A stretch of DNA of 43,557 bases from positions 3,288,941-3,332,497 of the forward strand of contig CP070772.1 of the NCBI GenBank assembly GCA_020345805.1, read 5' to 3'. The position numbers and the translations under genes were made by a program. Shown here piece after piece: positions 30,492-39,169 of this stretch; positions within the stretch are counted from its first letter, which is position 1; each line of letters begins with the position of its first letter. This DNA comes from Phycisphaerales bacterium (GTDB lineage Bacteria > Planctomycetota > Phycisphaerae > Phycisphaerales > SM1A02). The notes below the pieces were generated by a model, which did not search any database, was not told the origin of the DNA, and saw only the letters and a list, made by a program, of their open reading frames with translations.

Positions 30492-33149
30492 TTACGCCAC
30501 GCCCACATCGCTTTCCTCGCCGTCACCGGATTGCAGCGTGACCAAGCGTTCCAGTTGCTGCCGGGTCAGAACCGTCTCACTGTCCGCGCCGGGGAAGGTA
30601 TGTGAAACGACCCGCTGAACATCCTCGCCAACAAACAGCGGCTTGAGTTCGGCGACCACGGCGGGCAATGTCTCCTCCTCGGTTTCCCTCCTGATTCGCT
30701 CCATCTCGCCGAGGTACACGATCACTTCCGGCCGGCGGCGCAGGCGATCGGCCAACACCGGCCAGCGGAGAGCGAGAATCGTCCACCTTGCCAGGGGTCC
30801 GGCCTCGACCCACACGTCCGCGAGGATGCACGCGGCCCGCATGACGCCGTAGGCGTTCACCAGCCGCTTCATCGAACGCGGATTGCCATCGAGCAATTCC
30901 GCGTAAGGCAGCAGGGCGTGCTCTGTCCGCTTCGTCACCTCCGGCCGGGCGAGTTGCTTCACCGCCACCTGCCGATAGGCCCGGCCCCGCACCGAGGCGA
31001 TTCCGAAGGACTGGGCCTTGCCGAGAATCTCCTTCTCGTCGGTCATTCTCTCAAGCTCGGCCTCGGCCAGCGCGATCGCTTCCTCCACGGGCGGTTCGAC
31101 TTCCTCAACCGGCGCTTCCTCCTCCACGTCCAGCAGTTCCCGCCAGAACCGGGCCTTCAACGCCGGGGCGAGCCGCGGCACCGTCGCCGAGAGCTGGAAG
31201 ATCTTCTCCACGAACAGGTAGCCCAGAGGCCGGCCGGGCTCGTCAAGGGCATCTCCGAAATGCTCGTAGCGCTTCTGGTAGCTCGCGCACAGCCACCTTC
31301 GGTCGGCGGCGATCACGTACGTCACCTTGCCCTGCCGGTAAAGCGTCTGGGTGCCCTCCAGCAGATCGACCACGTAATCGCCCCGACAGCGGTCCAGATC
31401 GTCGATCATCACGATGACGGGGCTCTTGATGTGTGCGAGAAGCCCGCCGAAGTGTTCACTGATCTTGCGTGTAGGGCTGCGAGCGGCATCGGAAAACGAT
31501 TTCGCGGCGGCGGCAGTGCCCGCGAACAGTGTGCGAGTTGCGGCAAACACCACTCCCCCGAGTGTGACCACAGCGCCGAGGATGGTCGAGATGGTCTTCG
31601 CATTTTCTGCGAGTCTTGCCGTGGGAACTTGCCAGAGGATCGCGATGATGATCCACAGCACGACCGCGGAGGCGATAAGCAGATAGCCGCGCCGCACCGA
31701 GAACCGCCACCAATGCTCGGCAATCCACAGCCACACCGCACGCCAGTTGAACGGCCTCACCCACGCCGGCCATATGAACGGCCACCACCGCGGCCGCCAT
31801 TTGAACTGCCACGTCCAATCCGGCCCATTGAACGGCCACCACCGCGGCCGCCAGTTGAGCTGCCACCACCGTACTTCGCTGCGCAGCCTGGCCAGGGCCT
31901 GCCGATAGACCGCATCCATGAGAGTCCACCAGGGCGGGCCGGCGTTCTGCTTCTCCCATGCGTTGAAGCGCACCACGAGCCACGGATCATCCCCGGCATC
32001 TTCTCCGGTCAACTCATCTTCGATGAAGTTGAGAAGAGTGGACTTTCCCGATCCCCACGGGCCGTGCAGGTTCACCAGGAACGCCCCGTCATAGCGGGAG
32101 GCGCGGATGTTGCGGATGCGCTCGGCCAACGCCCCGGCGAACGCCTTGCGGTTGAGCAGATCGATCGTGGCCGGCTCATCATCGTGAGCACGAACCTTGT
32201 CGGTGGTGACGACGTCAACTTCGTCGGGTTCCGGAGTCGGGGCCTCCTTGGGCGCCTTCTTCTTTGACGCCTTCCGCTTGAGTGCCGTCTCTTTCCGGCC
32301 TTCACCGGGCTGTCCGGCAAGCCAGTTGTTGATTCGACGTGTCGCACCACCCGAATCGATACCTTCCCCTCTGACCATGCGACTGTACCGATCGCAGATG
32401 GAGCCCAGGCCGATGGAGTCCATACGCTTCACCCATCGGTTCAGAATGGCCTCCCAGCCCTTGGGTATGCCGCCCGCTTGGTCCGGCCAGAGCGGGCGCG
32501 CGAATAGAGCTCTCGCCACCCGTTTGGCCTGATCCTGTTTCAGGAGGAACTCGAAGTCGACAGCAGCGGCGGCATGGGCCTCCAGGGCGGCGGCGCGGGA
32601 AGCGGCCGAGGCGGCGCCGGGGGGGGCGGCGCGGGCGGCGGAGACGGCGGAGGCGCGGGCGGAGGCGGAGGCGGCGGAGGCGGCGTAGGAGGCGGCATCG
32701 CGGGCGGAGCTGGTGGAGGCGCGGGCGGTGGCACGCGCGGCGTTGCCGGCACAGGCGGCGGCGAAGGCAGCGTAGGCGGCGGCGCTGGCGCGAGAGCCCG
32801 GGTCGTCATCTAGGTGGTCGGCACCGGCGGCGGAGGCGGCGGCGCGGGCGGCGGAGGCGGCGGCACTGCGGGCGGGAAAGGCGGCGGAGGCGGGCGAAGC
32901 CGCCGCTGCCGTCGTAAGCGCGATGTCAAGTGCGACAATATGCCCCTTCACCGTCGCGCGATCAAAACCGCCAAACGAATCAGGACCCACCAGCGGCTGG
33001 ACGCGCATTGCGCACCGCGCCGCGTACGCCACCATTGCTTCAGGCGTAAGTTCGTGCAGTTCCTTCTCAAGGGGCTTCTTTCTCGGCAGCGACACCTCGC
33101 CCGGCTCGGCGCTCTTCTGCTGCGGATTGTCTTCTGGAGGTCTGGCCAA
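30492..33149 (-). CDS. KAP-family P-loop NTPase with Ala-rich and Trp-rich segments
   Basis: KAP NTPases (named for Kidins220/ARMS and PifA) have two membrane helices inserted between Walker A and Walker B. That plan is seen here: Walker A GPWGSGKST (363-371), helices at about 488-505 and 519-537, Walker B VIVMIDDLDRC (578-588), then VTYVIAADRRWL. Bacterial members include PifA, which blocks phage T7, but most are uncharacterised. Two unusual parts stand out: an Ala-rich N-terminal helical region (about 78-196) and a Trp/Arg/Pro-rich stretch just before the first helix (427-481) with WRPRWWPF twice. The 885-residue reading uses a TTG at 33149; an ATG at 33035 is an alternative. The gene converges on serS, 15 bases away, and has no evident partner. 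Confidence 0.85.
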   Translation of the reverse strand: MARPPEDNPQQKSAEPGEVSLPRKKPLEKELHELTPEAMVAYAARCAMRVQPLVGPDSFGGFDRATVKGHIVALDIALTTAAAASPASAAFPARSAAASAARAAASAAGADHLDDDPGSRASAAAYAAFAAACAGNAARATARASTSSARDAASYAASAASASARASAVSAARAAPPGAASAASRAAALEAHAAAAVDFEFLLKQDQAKRVARALFARPLWPDQAGGIPKGWEAILNRWVKRMDSIGLGSICDRYSRMVRGEGIDSGGATRRINNWLAGQPGEGRKETALKRKASKKKAPKEAPTPEPDEVDVVTTDKVRAHDDEPATIDLLNRKAFAGALAERIRNIRASRYDGAFLVNLHGPWGSGKSTLLNFIEDELTGEDAGDDPWLVVRFNAWEKQNAGPPWWTLMDAVYRQALARLRSEVRWWQLNWRPRWWPFNGPDWTWQFKWRPRWWPFIWPAWVRPFNWRAVWLWIAEHWWRFSVRRGYLLIASAVVLWIIIAILWQVPTARLAENAKTISTILGAVVTLGGVVFAATRTLFAGTAAAAKSFSDAARSPTRKISEHFGGLLAHIKSPVIVMIDDLDRCRGDYVVDLLEGTQTLYRQGKVTYVIAADRRWLCASYQKRYEHFGDALDEPGRPLGYLFVEKIFQLSATVPRLAPALKARFWRELLDVEEEAPVEEVEPPVEEAIALAEAELERMTDEKEILGKAQSFGIASVRGRAYRQVAVKQLARPEVTKRTEHALLPYAELLDGNPRSMKRLVNAYGVMRAACILADVWVEAGPLARWTILALRWPVLADRLRRRPEVIVYLGEMERIRRETEEETLPAVVAELKPLFVGEDVQRVVSHTFPGADSETVLTRQQLERLVTLQSGDGEESDVGVA
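31707..31871 (-). repeat. in-gene 54-bp tandem repeat (Trp-rich)
   Basis: The 25-base block beginning TGAACGGCCACCACCGCGG is present at 31775-31799 and again, identical, at 31829-31853, 54 bases apart. It encodes WRPRWWPF with flanking PFNW-like residues; a shorter, weaker copy lies near 31748. The unit is 18 residues, so copy number could change without frameshift. Confidence 0.75.
32562..32918 (-). repeat. low-complexity GCC/GGC stretch encoding Ala-rich region
   Basis: On the plus strand this is a long irregular run of GGCGGAGGCGGCGGC-like triplets. It encodes the Ala-rich helical segment of the KAP protein. The same DNA is open in other frames as poly-Gly and poly-Pro, which are shadows. 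Confidence 0.75.
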
Positions 33150-33401
33150 CCCGGCACCCCGCTATCTGGCCTCTCGGAAAGCCACCGCCCAAACACTATG
33201 AAACATCATAAACCACCGGGGGGGTGTTGCGATAGTGACAAAGGACCCTGGCAGCAGCGAATAAGAGGCCTGGGATCCATCATCCCGGTCGGCGACCCGG
33301 CGTGGATCCGAGTTATTTCTAATGAAACCGCGGCCTTCCCGTGGTATCCTTGGGGAACGGGTAGGTATTGTGCTTCAATCCTGCACAGGGGGACATGTAC
33401 G

Positions 33402-34655
33402 ATGGATTCGATTCGGTCACTCCTGCGGCGAGCATCCCGGCGGGTAAAGGCGAATATCTTCCTCTTCACCCTCAGCCGGGCGATGCTGGGCGGGGCGGCG
33501 GTGGCGCTTCTGCTGGTCCTGGCGGACCATATTCCGGACGAGCCGTTCGTGCCCTGGCGTTCCGTCCTGCCAGCGCTCGCTGCACTTGTAGGTCTTGTTA
33601 CATTGGTCCGCTGGCTGCAATGCCAGCCCGGGTTGATGCACATCGCGATCGCGGTTGACGAACGACTCGATTTGCGGGAGCGCTTGTCAACGGCGCTTCA
33701 ATGCGGAACTCGTGATGATGTGTTCGCCCAGGCTGCGGTCAATGATGCGGCAAGGGCTGCGGCGGATCCGAATGCTGGCGAGCGCGTGCGGCGTGCGTTC
33801 GCCATTCGACTGCCTCGGCTGTGGTGGGCTGGTCCGTTGCTGGCATGTCTGGCCGGGGCTGCTGTGACGCTCCCACAGTTGGGATGGATCGCACTTGCGC
33901 AAAGCGAGGAAGAGTTGGTCGCCGCGGCCGATTTGGATGAAACGGCGGAACGCAAGCTTGAGCCCATTGTGGAGGATCTGACGTTCCGGCCCTCGGAACC
34001 TCGTGCGGACCTCATCCAGCCGAAAGATCCACAGGGTCGCAAACCCCGATCAGGCTCGGGGGCGCCCATCGGCCTGACCGGCGCAGATCCAACCTCGCCG
34101 GATGCAAGACCGGGCAGCGGCAGGCAGGCGGGGATCGATGCAAAGGGCGGGCCGGGCGGAGCGGAAGGCGAGACAGGCGACGCCCCGGCCGATGCCGAGG
34201 CGGCAGCCGATGTCGACTTCGGACCGGAGGACATGGCCCCGCCCCAGCCGGACGTGGCCATGCCGCCGGAGGACGAGGACGAACCGGATCCCGAGCCCAG
34301 CAGGAGAGGGGGTGATGATAGCGACGAATCCGGCGGTGCTGTCGCGACCGCAACGCAGCCCACAGCCACGCTTGCGCAGCGAATTCGAGTGCCGTCGGAG
34401 GATTCGCCCGGCGCGACAATCATCGCCCAGCAATGGGTAAACCTCGCGTTGATGCGCGGCGACTGGAATGACGTGATCCGCCGGACGGATGCGATGCTGG
34501 TGGAGAAGCTCGAAGAGGGCTTCGATGAACAGCATGTCCCCGTCAAGTACCGCGACGCCCAGAAGCATTACTTCGGCGAGCTCAAGGCCCTGATTGAATC
34601 ATCAAGACGGGATGCGAAGGCGTCTTCAGCGTCCGACAATGCGTCCGAGCAGTAG
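33402..34655 (+). CDS. two-helix membrane protein with acidic linker
   Basis: I do not recognise the family. The 417-residue product has two N-terminal helices close together (FTLSRAMLGGAAVALLLVLA and VLPALAALVGLVTLVRWL), a hydrophilic domain with DERLDLRERLSTALQ, a third hydrophobic stretch (WWAGPLLACLAGAAVTL), a long Asp/Gly/Pro-rich disordered region and a C-terminal helical part (WVNLALMRGDWNDVIRRTDA). The ERLSTALQ block resembles proteins coded near MoxR/DUF58 clusters, but those genes are not here. The ATG at 33402 follows CAGGGGGA by 7 bases. It is divergent from the KAP gene with a 252-base gap that should hold both promoters. Confidence 0.7.
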   Translation: MDSIRSLLRRASRRVKANIFLFTLSRAMLGGAAVALLLVLADHIPDEPFVPWRSVLPALAALVGLVTLVRWLQCQPGLMHIAIAVDERLDLRERLSTALQCGTRDDVFAQAAVNDAARAAADPNAGERVRRAFAIRLPRLWWAGPLLACLAGAAVTLPQLGWIALAQSEEELVAAADLDETAERKLEPIVEDLTFRPSEPRADLIQPKDPQGRKPRSGSGAPIGLTGADPTSPDARPGSGRQAGIDAKGGPGGAEGETGDAPADAEAAADVDFGPEDMAPPQPDVAMPPEDEDEPDPEPSRRGGDDSDESGGAVATATQPTATLAQRIRVPSEDSPGATIIAQQWVNLALMRGDWNDVIRRTDAMLVEKLEEGFDEQHVPVKYRDAQKHYFGELKALIESSRRDAKASSASDNASEQ

Positions 34656-34710
34656 CCGACTTACAGATTCATCACGAGACTACACAAGCTCCCGGCGATC
34701 ACTGACTCAC

Positions 34711-35616
34711 TCAGAACGCCTTGGTAAGCGTTAGCGTGGAGACTATGCCCTCGCTGCGGTCGGCCGCTTCGAACTCCCAGAGGACGCGCAGGGACAGGCC
34801 GAGTCCCGCCTGGGGGATGAACCCGGCGACTTCCGGGCCGATCGCGAAAACGCTGTCGCGCACCGTCGGGTCCCAGGTCACGTCCGTGCCCGAATCATCG
34901 TTCACCTGCCAGTGACAGTAACCGGCCACGCCGACGTCCCAGCCTTCGGCGACCGTCTTGCCCACGCCCCATTCGAAGTGGAAGTCATCGCCGGCCTTGA
35001 TGTTCTGCTCGCGCTTGGCGCTGTGGATCTCGTATCGGGCGAGTATCGATGCCGACCAAGTCTTCTCCGCATCGAGATAAAGGGTTGCTCCGCCGGTGAA
35101 CATTCCCGTCCACTGGTCCTTGCCGGGCGACGCGGGCTTGTTGGGCGAGTATTCGCCGGTGGGCACGTACAGCGCGGCCCCGAAGGACAGATCGTAGCGC
35201 TTGCCGTGCCAGGCCAGTACGAGCGGCTCGACGGCGATGTCGCCCAGCCCGAACTCGCGGTCATCGATTCCTGCGCCCTTCATCTCGAGGTCGGTGCTGA
35301 CCAGCGGGATGACCGCGCTTACCCCGTAGTCTGCGCCGAAGAGCTTGAAGTCGGTGATCCACAGAAAACGTTGAGTGGTGGCCAGCACCTCCAGATCGAA
35401 ATCGAAGGGCAGATCATCAGTCTGGCTGTCCGTAATCGTGTCCGCGGTGTACCAGACGTTGTAGGAGCGCCAGTAGAAGCCGGGCGGAGGCAACGTTGCG
35501 GCCTTGATGCCCTCGGTCCCGTTGACGTAGTGGCAGGTTTCCCCCGCGAAGGCCGGGACGGCCGGCAGTGCCGCCGCGGACAGGATGACGGTTGAGATGG
35601 CGAGATGCCGCATCAT
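34711..35616 (-). CDS. outer-membrane beta-barrel protein, Phenol_MetA_deg-like
   Basis: The 301-residue protein has a signal peptide (MMRHLAISTVILSAAALPAV, cut near AFA-GE) and alternating strands with aromatic residues, ending in Phe as outer-membrane barrels do (STLTLTKAF). Blocks such as FGLGDIAVEPLVLAWHGKRY, FGAALYVPTGEYSP and GGATLYLDAEKTWSAS match the family once named for the meta-pathway of phenol degradation (Phenol_MetA_deg). Members are thought to be channels for hydrophobic compounds. An AAGGAG lies 10 bases before the ATG. A candidate promoter is at 35672-35700. Confidence 0.85.
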   Translation of the reverse strand: MMRHLAISTVILSAAALPAVPAFAGETCHYVNGTEGIKAATLPPPGFYWRSYNVWYTADTITDSQTDDLPFDFDLEVLATTQRFLWITDFKLFGADYGVSAVIPLVSTDLEMKGAGIDDREFGLGDIAVEPLVLAWHGKRYDLSFGAALYVPTGEYSPNKPASPGKDQWTGMFTGGATLYLDAEKTWSASILARYEIHSAKREQNIKAGDDFHFEWGVGKTVAEGWDVGVAGYCHWQVNDDSGTDVTWDPTVRDSVFAIGPEVAGFIPQAGLGLSLRVLWEFEAADRSEGIVSTLTLTKAF

Positions 35617-35671
35617 GGCGAGGGACTCCTTTCACCCAATTCTGAAAATCCCAAAATTTCAGTAGCGAGCA

Positions 35672-35700
35672 AGCATAGCTGCCCCTCTCCCCGGCTGCAA
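35672..35700 (-). promoter_or_regulatory. candidate sigma-70 promoter of the beta-barrel gene
   Basis: On the minus strand TTGCAG and TATGCT are separated by exactly 17 bases, each matching 4 of 6 consensus positions. A start near 35665 would give a leader of about 49 bases that holds an AT-rich stretch with CTGAAA/TTTCAG arms. Confidence 0.45.
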
Positions 35701-35759
35701 GCTCCGCCCGGCTCCTGGCGGCAAAAACCTGCCGGGCCGGTCTCCCCTGCCGCGGCCGC

Positions 35760-36137
35760 TCAACTGGTGGCCGCTTCTCGCAGGATCCTCGCAGTTTCCT
35801 CCTCGTGCAACTGGCGCTTGCCGAATCCCGCCTTCGCCCCGGCCTCCACCGCCTCGGCCCGGGCATCCTCGAAGTTGGAAATCAACAGGCACGGCGGCGG
35901 GGCCTCGCCACCGCAGATGCGCCGAATCAGCTCGATCCCGCTGTCGTTGGCGAACTTCCCGTAAAGAACGCGATTGATCAGGAGCACCGGATTCCGGGAC
36001 AGATGAGGTTCCAACGAAGCGTCATCGTTCACCGCGTGGACCGGTGCATCGGGCAGGGCCCGAGTCACTGCCGCCTCGAGTCTGCGAGTGTCCGGGCGGC
36101 AGTGACCGACGAGAACAACGCTTCGATCTCCAGCCAT
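35760..36137 (-). CDS. receiver-like protein lacking the phospho-acceptor Asp
   Basis: The 125-residue product has the size and alternating strand/helix pattern of a response-regulator receiver domain: SVVLVGHCRPDTRRLEAAV, then PVLLINRVLYGKFANDSGIE, CLLISNFEDARAEAVEAGA and a Lys in GFGKRQL (107). Where a receiver has the phosphorylated Asp, this one has Asn55, and the N-terminal acidic pair is missing, so phosphorylation is unlikely. I used the ATG at 36137, preceded by GGAAG at 8 bases; in-frame ATGs up to 36179 would overlap tilS by up to 38 bases. It follows tilS closely and is likely translationally coupled. Confidence 0.65.
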   Translation of the reverse strand: MAGDRSVVLVGHCRPDTRRLEAAVTRALPDAPVHAVNDDASLEPHLSRNPVLLINRVLYGKFANDSGIELIRRICGGEAPPPCLLISNFEDARAEAVEAGAKAGFGKRQLHEEETARILREAATS

Positions 36138-36141
36138 CGAG

Positions 36142-37275
36142 TCAGCTTCCATCCTCATCATTCCCATTACCGCCTGCACAGCGCAGTAACTCGACCTGTC
36201 TGCTCGTGACGTGCAGGATCAAACCGCCGGGCCAATCGAACCGCTTCGGGCGGCGATCGTCGCAGGTAATGTGCTCGGCCGCGGAAAGGAGTTGTCGTTG
36301 CCCCAACTCGTCGGAGATATCCGGCACCTCATCGACGGCCGCCCGGCGGAGACCCGCGGCCACCACCGGCAGGGGCAGACCTGCCAATCGGGCTCGCCCC
36401 CACCCGCGGTTCGCGGCCGCGCCAAAGGCCTCTTCGATCCGCTCACTCAGCGCCTGCCGGGCAACCGCCAGCAGATCTCCGGTGCTGCTGGCTCGGCGGG
36501 GGGCATCCGGCCACAGCGCCTCCAGTGCCGGCAGCACCTCGCGCCTCAGCCTCGCCCGCGCTTGATCGATGTCGCGGTTGGTCGGGTCCTCCCGCCACAT
36601 GATACCGGCGGCGCGGCAGAGATCTTCACAATCGCACTTCCGCGCCGCGAGCATCGGCCTGATTAGCCGCACGCGCTCGTCGAGGGGGCGGCTCCACGCC
36701 ATCCCGCTCAGACCTTCCAGGCCGGCCCCGCGACAGAGGGCGATGAGCATCGTTTCCAACTGGTCCTCCCCGTGATGGCCGACCGCCACGCAACCCGCCC
36801 CGACCTTCAGAGCGGAGCGCTTCAGCGCTTCATATCGCATGTCGCGAGCGGCGGCCTCGAGGTTTCCGCCGGCCTCCCACGGCCGCACGTGTTCCAGGTG
36901 GAAGGGAAGAGAAGAAGCCCGGCAGAGTTCTGCGACGAACTCCGCATCGGCATCGGCCTCTTCGCGCAAGTGATGGTTCACATGCACGACGATCGGTTCG
37001 ACGATCGGTTTCCGGCCCACCCTTTTTCCTGCGGCCCGATCGCGGAGGACAACACACGCCAGCATCAGTGCCACGGAGTCCGCCCCGCCACTCACCCCCA
37101 GCACCAGCGGAGCTGCGGCCGGCAGCCCGCAGCGGGTCCGCAGGCGGCGGTCGATCTCCGCAACCAGGCGATGGCGGCGGACCGCCAGGGGCAGCCTCCC
37201 TGAGACCTCCGGCGCCCCGGGCTTGGCCGCCCTGCCGCTTTTCTCATCGAACACGGGATGTGCCTCGCCGGTCAT
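36142..37275 (-). CDS. tilS: tRNA(Ile)-lysidine synthase TilS
   Basis: TilS changes C34 of tRNA-Ile(CAU) to lysidine so that it reads AUA and is charged with isoleucine. The 377-residue product has the PP-loop SGGADS (62-67), PIVVHVNHHLREEAD, AVGHHGEDQLETMLIALCRG, LIRPMLAARKCDCEDLC and the EDPTNRD motif that marks TilS. Its ATG at 37275 is divergent from the next gene with about 105 bases between them. The receiver-like gene follows 4 bases after its stop. Confidence 0.94.
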   Translation of the reverse strand: MTGEAHPVFDEKSGRAAKPGAPEVSGRLPLAVRRHRLVAEIDRRLRTRCGLPAAAPLVLGVSGGADSVALMLACVVLRDRAAGKRVGRKPIVEPIVVHVNHHLREEADADAEFVAELCRASSLPFHLEHVRPWEAGGNLEAAARDMRYEALKRSALKVGAGCVAVGHHGEDQLETMLIALCRGAGLEGLSGMAWSRPLDERVRLIRPMLAARKCDCEDLCRAAGIMWREDPTNRDIDQARARLRREVLPALEALWPDAPRRASSTGDLLAVARQALSERIEEAFGAAANRGWGRARLAGLPLPVVAAGLRRAAVDEVPDISDELGQRQLLSAAEHITCDDRRPKRFDWPGGLILHVTSRQVELLRCAGGNGNDEDGS

Positions 37276-37380
37276 AAACAGATAGTATCTCCAACCGGCC
37301 GCCGTGTAGGAGGTTCATCCGACCCCGGCGCCTCGAGCCGAGGCTTCTCCGCTGCCGGGCCGTCGTGCAGGAAGGTCACC

Positions 37381-37932
37381 ATGCACATGTTCGCCACGAC
37401 CGACGCCGCAATCGCGCTGGATTGGATGCCACCCGTCCTTATGGTAGTGGCCGTCATACTGTTGGGCCTGATCTTCACTCACCGCATCCGGAGCAAGATC
37501 GACCGCCGCAGCGCCGCCCAGCCCACGGCGCGGCAGCGCATCGAACAGCTCAAGTCAGCGGCCCACCGGCAGGAGGATCTGCAGGTGGTGACGGCGGAGA
37601 CGCTGGACACGGTTCAGGATCTTGCGGCCAGGCTTTCCAATCGCGCCGAGCGCCTGGAGCAGCTCATCGCTCGGGCCGACGAACTTATCACGCGGCTTGG
37701 AGCGGCGGCGGGACAAGCTTTGCCTGCGGTCACGGACGCTCCCCGGCCCGAAGGCGAGGGGTCGGCAGAGGACGCCATCGCGCCCACCGGCAAGCCGGCA
37801 TTGCCGACCGATCCGTTGACCCGGTCGGTGTATGAACTGGCCGACGCCGGCCGCAACCCTGTGGAGATCGCCCGCGAGCTGGACGAACAGATCGGCAAGG
37901 TGGAGCTGATCCTCGCTCTGCGGCGGGGTTGA
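37381..37932 (+). CDS. membrane-anchored coiled-coil protein, DUF2802/DUF6115-like
   Basis: The 183-residue product has an N-terminal membrane helix (MPPVLMVVAVILLGLIF), a long coiled coil (TARQRIEQLKSAAHRQEDL ... RLEQLIARADELITRLG), a Pro/Gly linker and a C-terminal helical end VYELADAGRNPVEIARELDE followed by GKVELILALRR. That end is the helix-turn-helix-like tail of the DUF2802/DUF6115 type, often found near flagellar and chemotaxis genes. The ATG at 37381 is preceded by AGGAAGG. Its role is unknown. Confidence 0.75.
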   Translation: MHMFATTDAAIALDWMPPVLMVVAVILLGLIFTHRIRSKIDRRSAAQPTARQRIEQLKSAAHRQEDLQVVTAETLDTVQDLAARLSNRAERLEQLIARADELITRLGAAAGQALPAVTDAPRPEGEGSAEDAIAPTGKPALPTDPLTRSVYELADAGRNPVEIARELDEQIGKVELILALRRG

Positions 37933-37960
37933 GCCTGCCGGGATTCAGGGGGGCACCGTC

Positions 37961-38857
37961 TCAGCCCTCTACGATGAATGTGATGCCGCCGTTGCTGGTG
38001 TCCAGGTTCGACACCGAGCCCCCCTCTCCGACCACCACCGTCGCTCGGGATCTGTGAACGGACTGACTTTTCATCCGACCGGAATGGTCCTCGATGCGAA
38101 GCCGGGCATTGGACGTATCCAGCCGGACCCTGCCGACGAACGCCGGGCCGACCGTGGCGCGGATCGCTCCGTTGGAGGTATCCAGTCTGATCGGCCCGGG
38201 CTGATCCGGGGCGAGCGAGAAGGTGATCGAACTGTTGGACGTTCTGATGCGCACCGGCCCCGCGATCTGATGGGCCTTGACCGAGCCGTTGGAGGTATCA
38301 ACGTCCAGCGGGCCGACGTGACCGGTCACCGTGACCCGGCCGTTGGAGGTTTCCAGCGTCGCCTGGCCGTTGTGGTCTTCGACCGTAACCGAGCCGTTGG
38401 AGGTGTCCACGATCGCCTCACCGGTCAGGCCCCGCAAAACGACCGCGCCGTTGGAGGTGTCGACTTCGATGCCGCAGGCATCGGGCAGGCGCACGGTAAT
38501 GCTTGCCCCATCGCCGTTACGTTCTCCTCCGGGGAAAACCGGCTTGATCGTCAGCCGTCTGCTCAGGTCGCGAGACACATCAATGGAAGCGTCCGCCAGC
38601 CGGTCATCGGCCTGTGCCTGGGTGGCGCCCCCGCAGGTGATGCGTGCGCTGATCTGAATGTCGGCCAGCGTCGGGTCGGCAATCACCTGCACCGACCCGT
38701 TGCGGCTGATTACGGTAACCGGCGTCTGCGACATGTGAATCGCATTCTGCTCCATGGTCTTGGAGGTCCGGAACCCGCTGGGCACACAGCCGGCAAGCAA
38801 AAGGACGGCCAGGGCCGGGGCGATGAGCCGATTCGAGCGTCTTGTCCGGATGTCCAT
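37961..38857 (-). CDS. DUF4097-type lipoprotein with TSN-ladder repeats
   Basis: The 298-residue product begins with a lipoprotein signal ending LLAGC, so it should be lipid-anchored after LspA cleavage. The rest is a DUF4097-like beta-strand repeat protein: eight copies of a DTSNG-type motif (DTSNGAVVLRG, DTSNGSVTVED, ETSNGRVTVTG, DTSNGSVKAHQ, RTSNSSITFS, DTSNGAIRATV, DTSNARLRIED, DTSNGGITFI) spaced mostly 18-20 residues, as in a right-handed beta-solenoid. The ATG at 38857 has AAGGAG 8 bases upstream and was preferred to 38881. It may be an adhesin-like or structural surface protein; family function is unknown. Confidence 0.85.
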   Translation of the reverse strand: MDIRTRRSNRLIAPALAVLLLAGCVPSGFRTSKTMEQNAIHMSQTPVTVISRNGSVQVIADPTLADIQISARITCGGATQAQADDRLADASIDVSRDLSRRLTIKPVFPGGERNGDGASITVRLPDACGIEVDTSNGAVVLRGLTGEAIVDTSNGSVTVEDHNGQATLETSNGRVTVTGHVGPLDVDTSNGSVKAHQIAGPVRIRTSNSSITFSLAPDQPGPIRLDTSNGAIRATVGPAFVGRVRLDTSNARLRIEDHSGRMKSQSVHRSRATVVVGEGGSVSNLDTSNGGITFIVEG

Positions 38858-39080
38858 GTTCCAACTCCTTCGGTTTCCCAAGGTCCGTTTAACGTTGCAG
38901 CGATCGCCGCTGATGGTCGGGCGGTCTTTCCTTTGCGTTGGGAGAATCGGATCGGCAATTTCAGCCCACGGGCCGGGGAGGAGCGGGTTGCTTTACCTCA
39001 AGCCGGGTCGGGGAGCGCCCAGACCGCTCCAACGCGCCGGCTGAGCGTCTGCTGGCAGAGACCACGGTGAGAGTGCGATG

Positions 39081-39117
39081 AAAAGGCGGCCGGCCCACGC
39101 CTCTGCGGGGGCCGGTC
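39081..39117 (-). terminator. rho-independent terminator of the PEP-CTERM gene
   Basis: On the minus strand GACCGGCCC pairs with GGGCCGGCC (one G-T pair) across a 12-base loop, then GCCTTTTCATC follows. It lies about 50 bases after the stop of the gene at 39170-39850. Confidence 0.75.
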
Positions 39118-39169
39118 GCTGGGGTCTGCTGCAGCTTCATTCGTCACGAAAAACGACGGTGATCCTCCG

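Noticed and set aside
32540..32813. Poly-Gly and poly-Pro frames in the GCC/GGC repeat
   Set aside because: Low-complexity shadows of the Ala-rich region of the KAP protein.
32562..32918. CRISPR-like or minisatellite array
   Set aside because: The stretch is irregular GC-rich triplet sequence without constant repeats and unique spacers.
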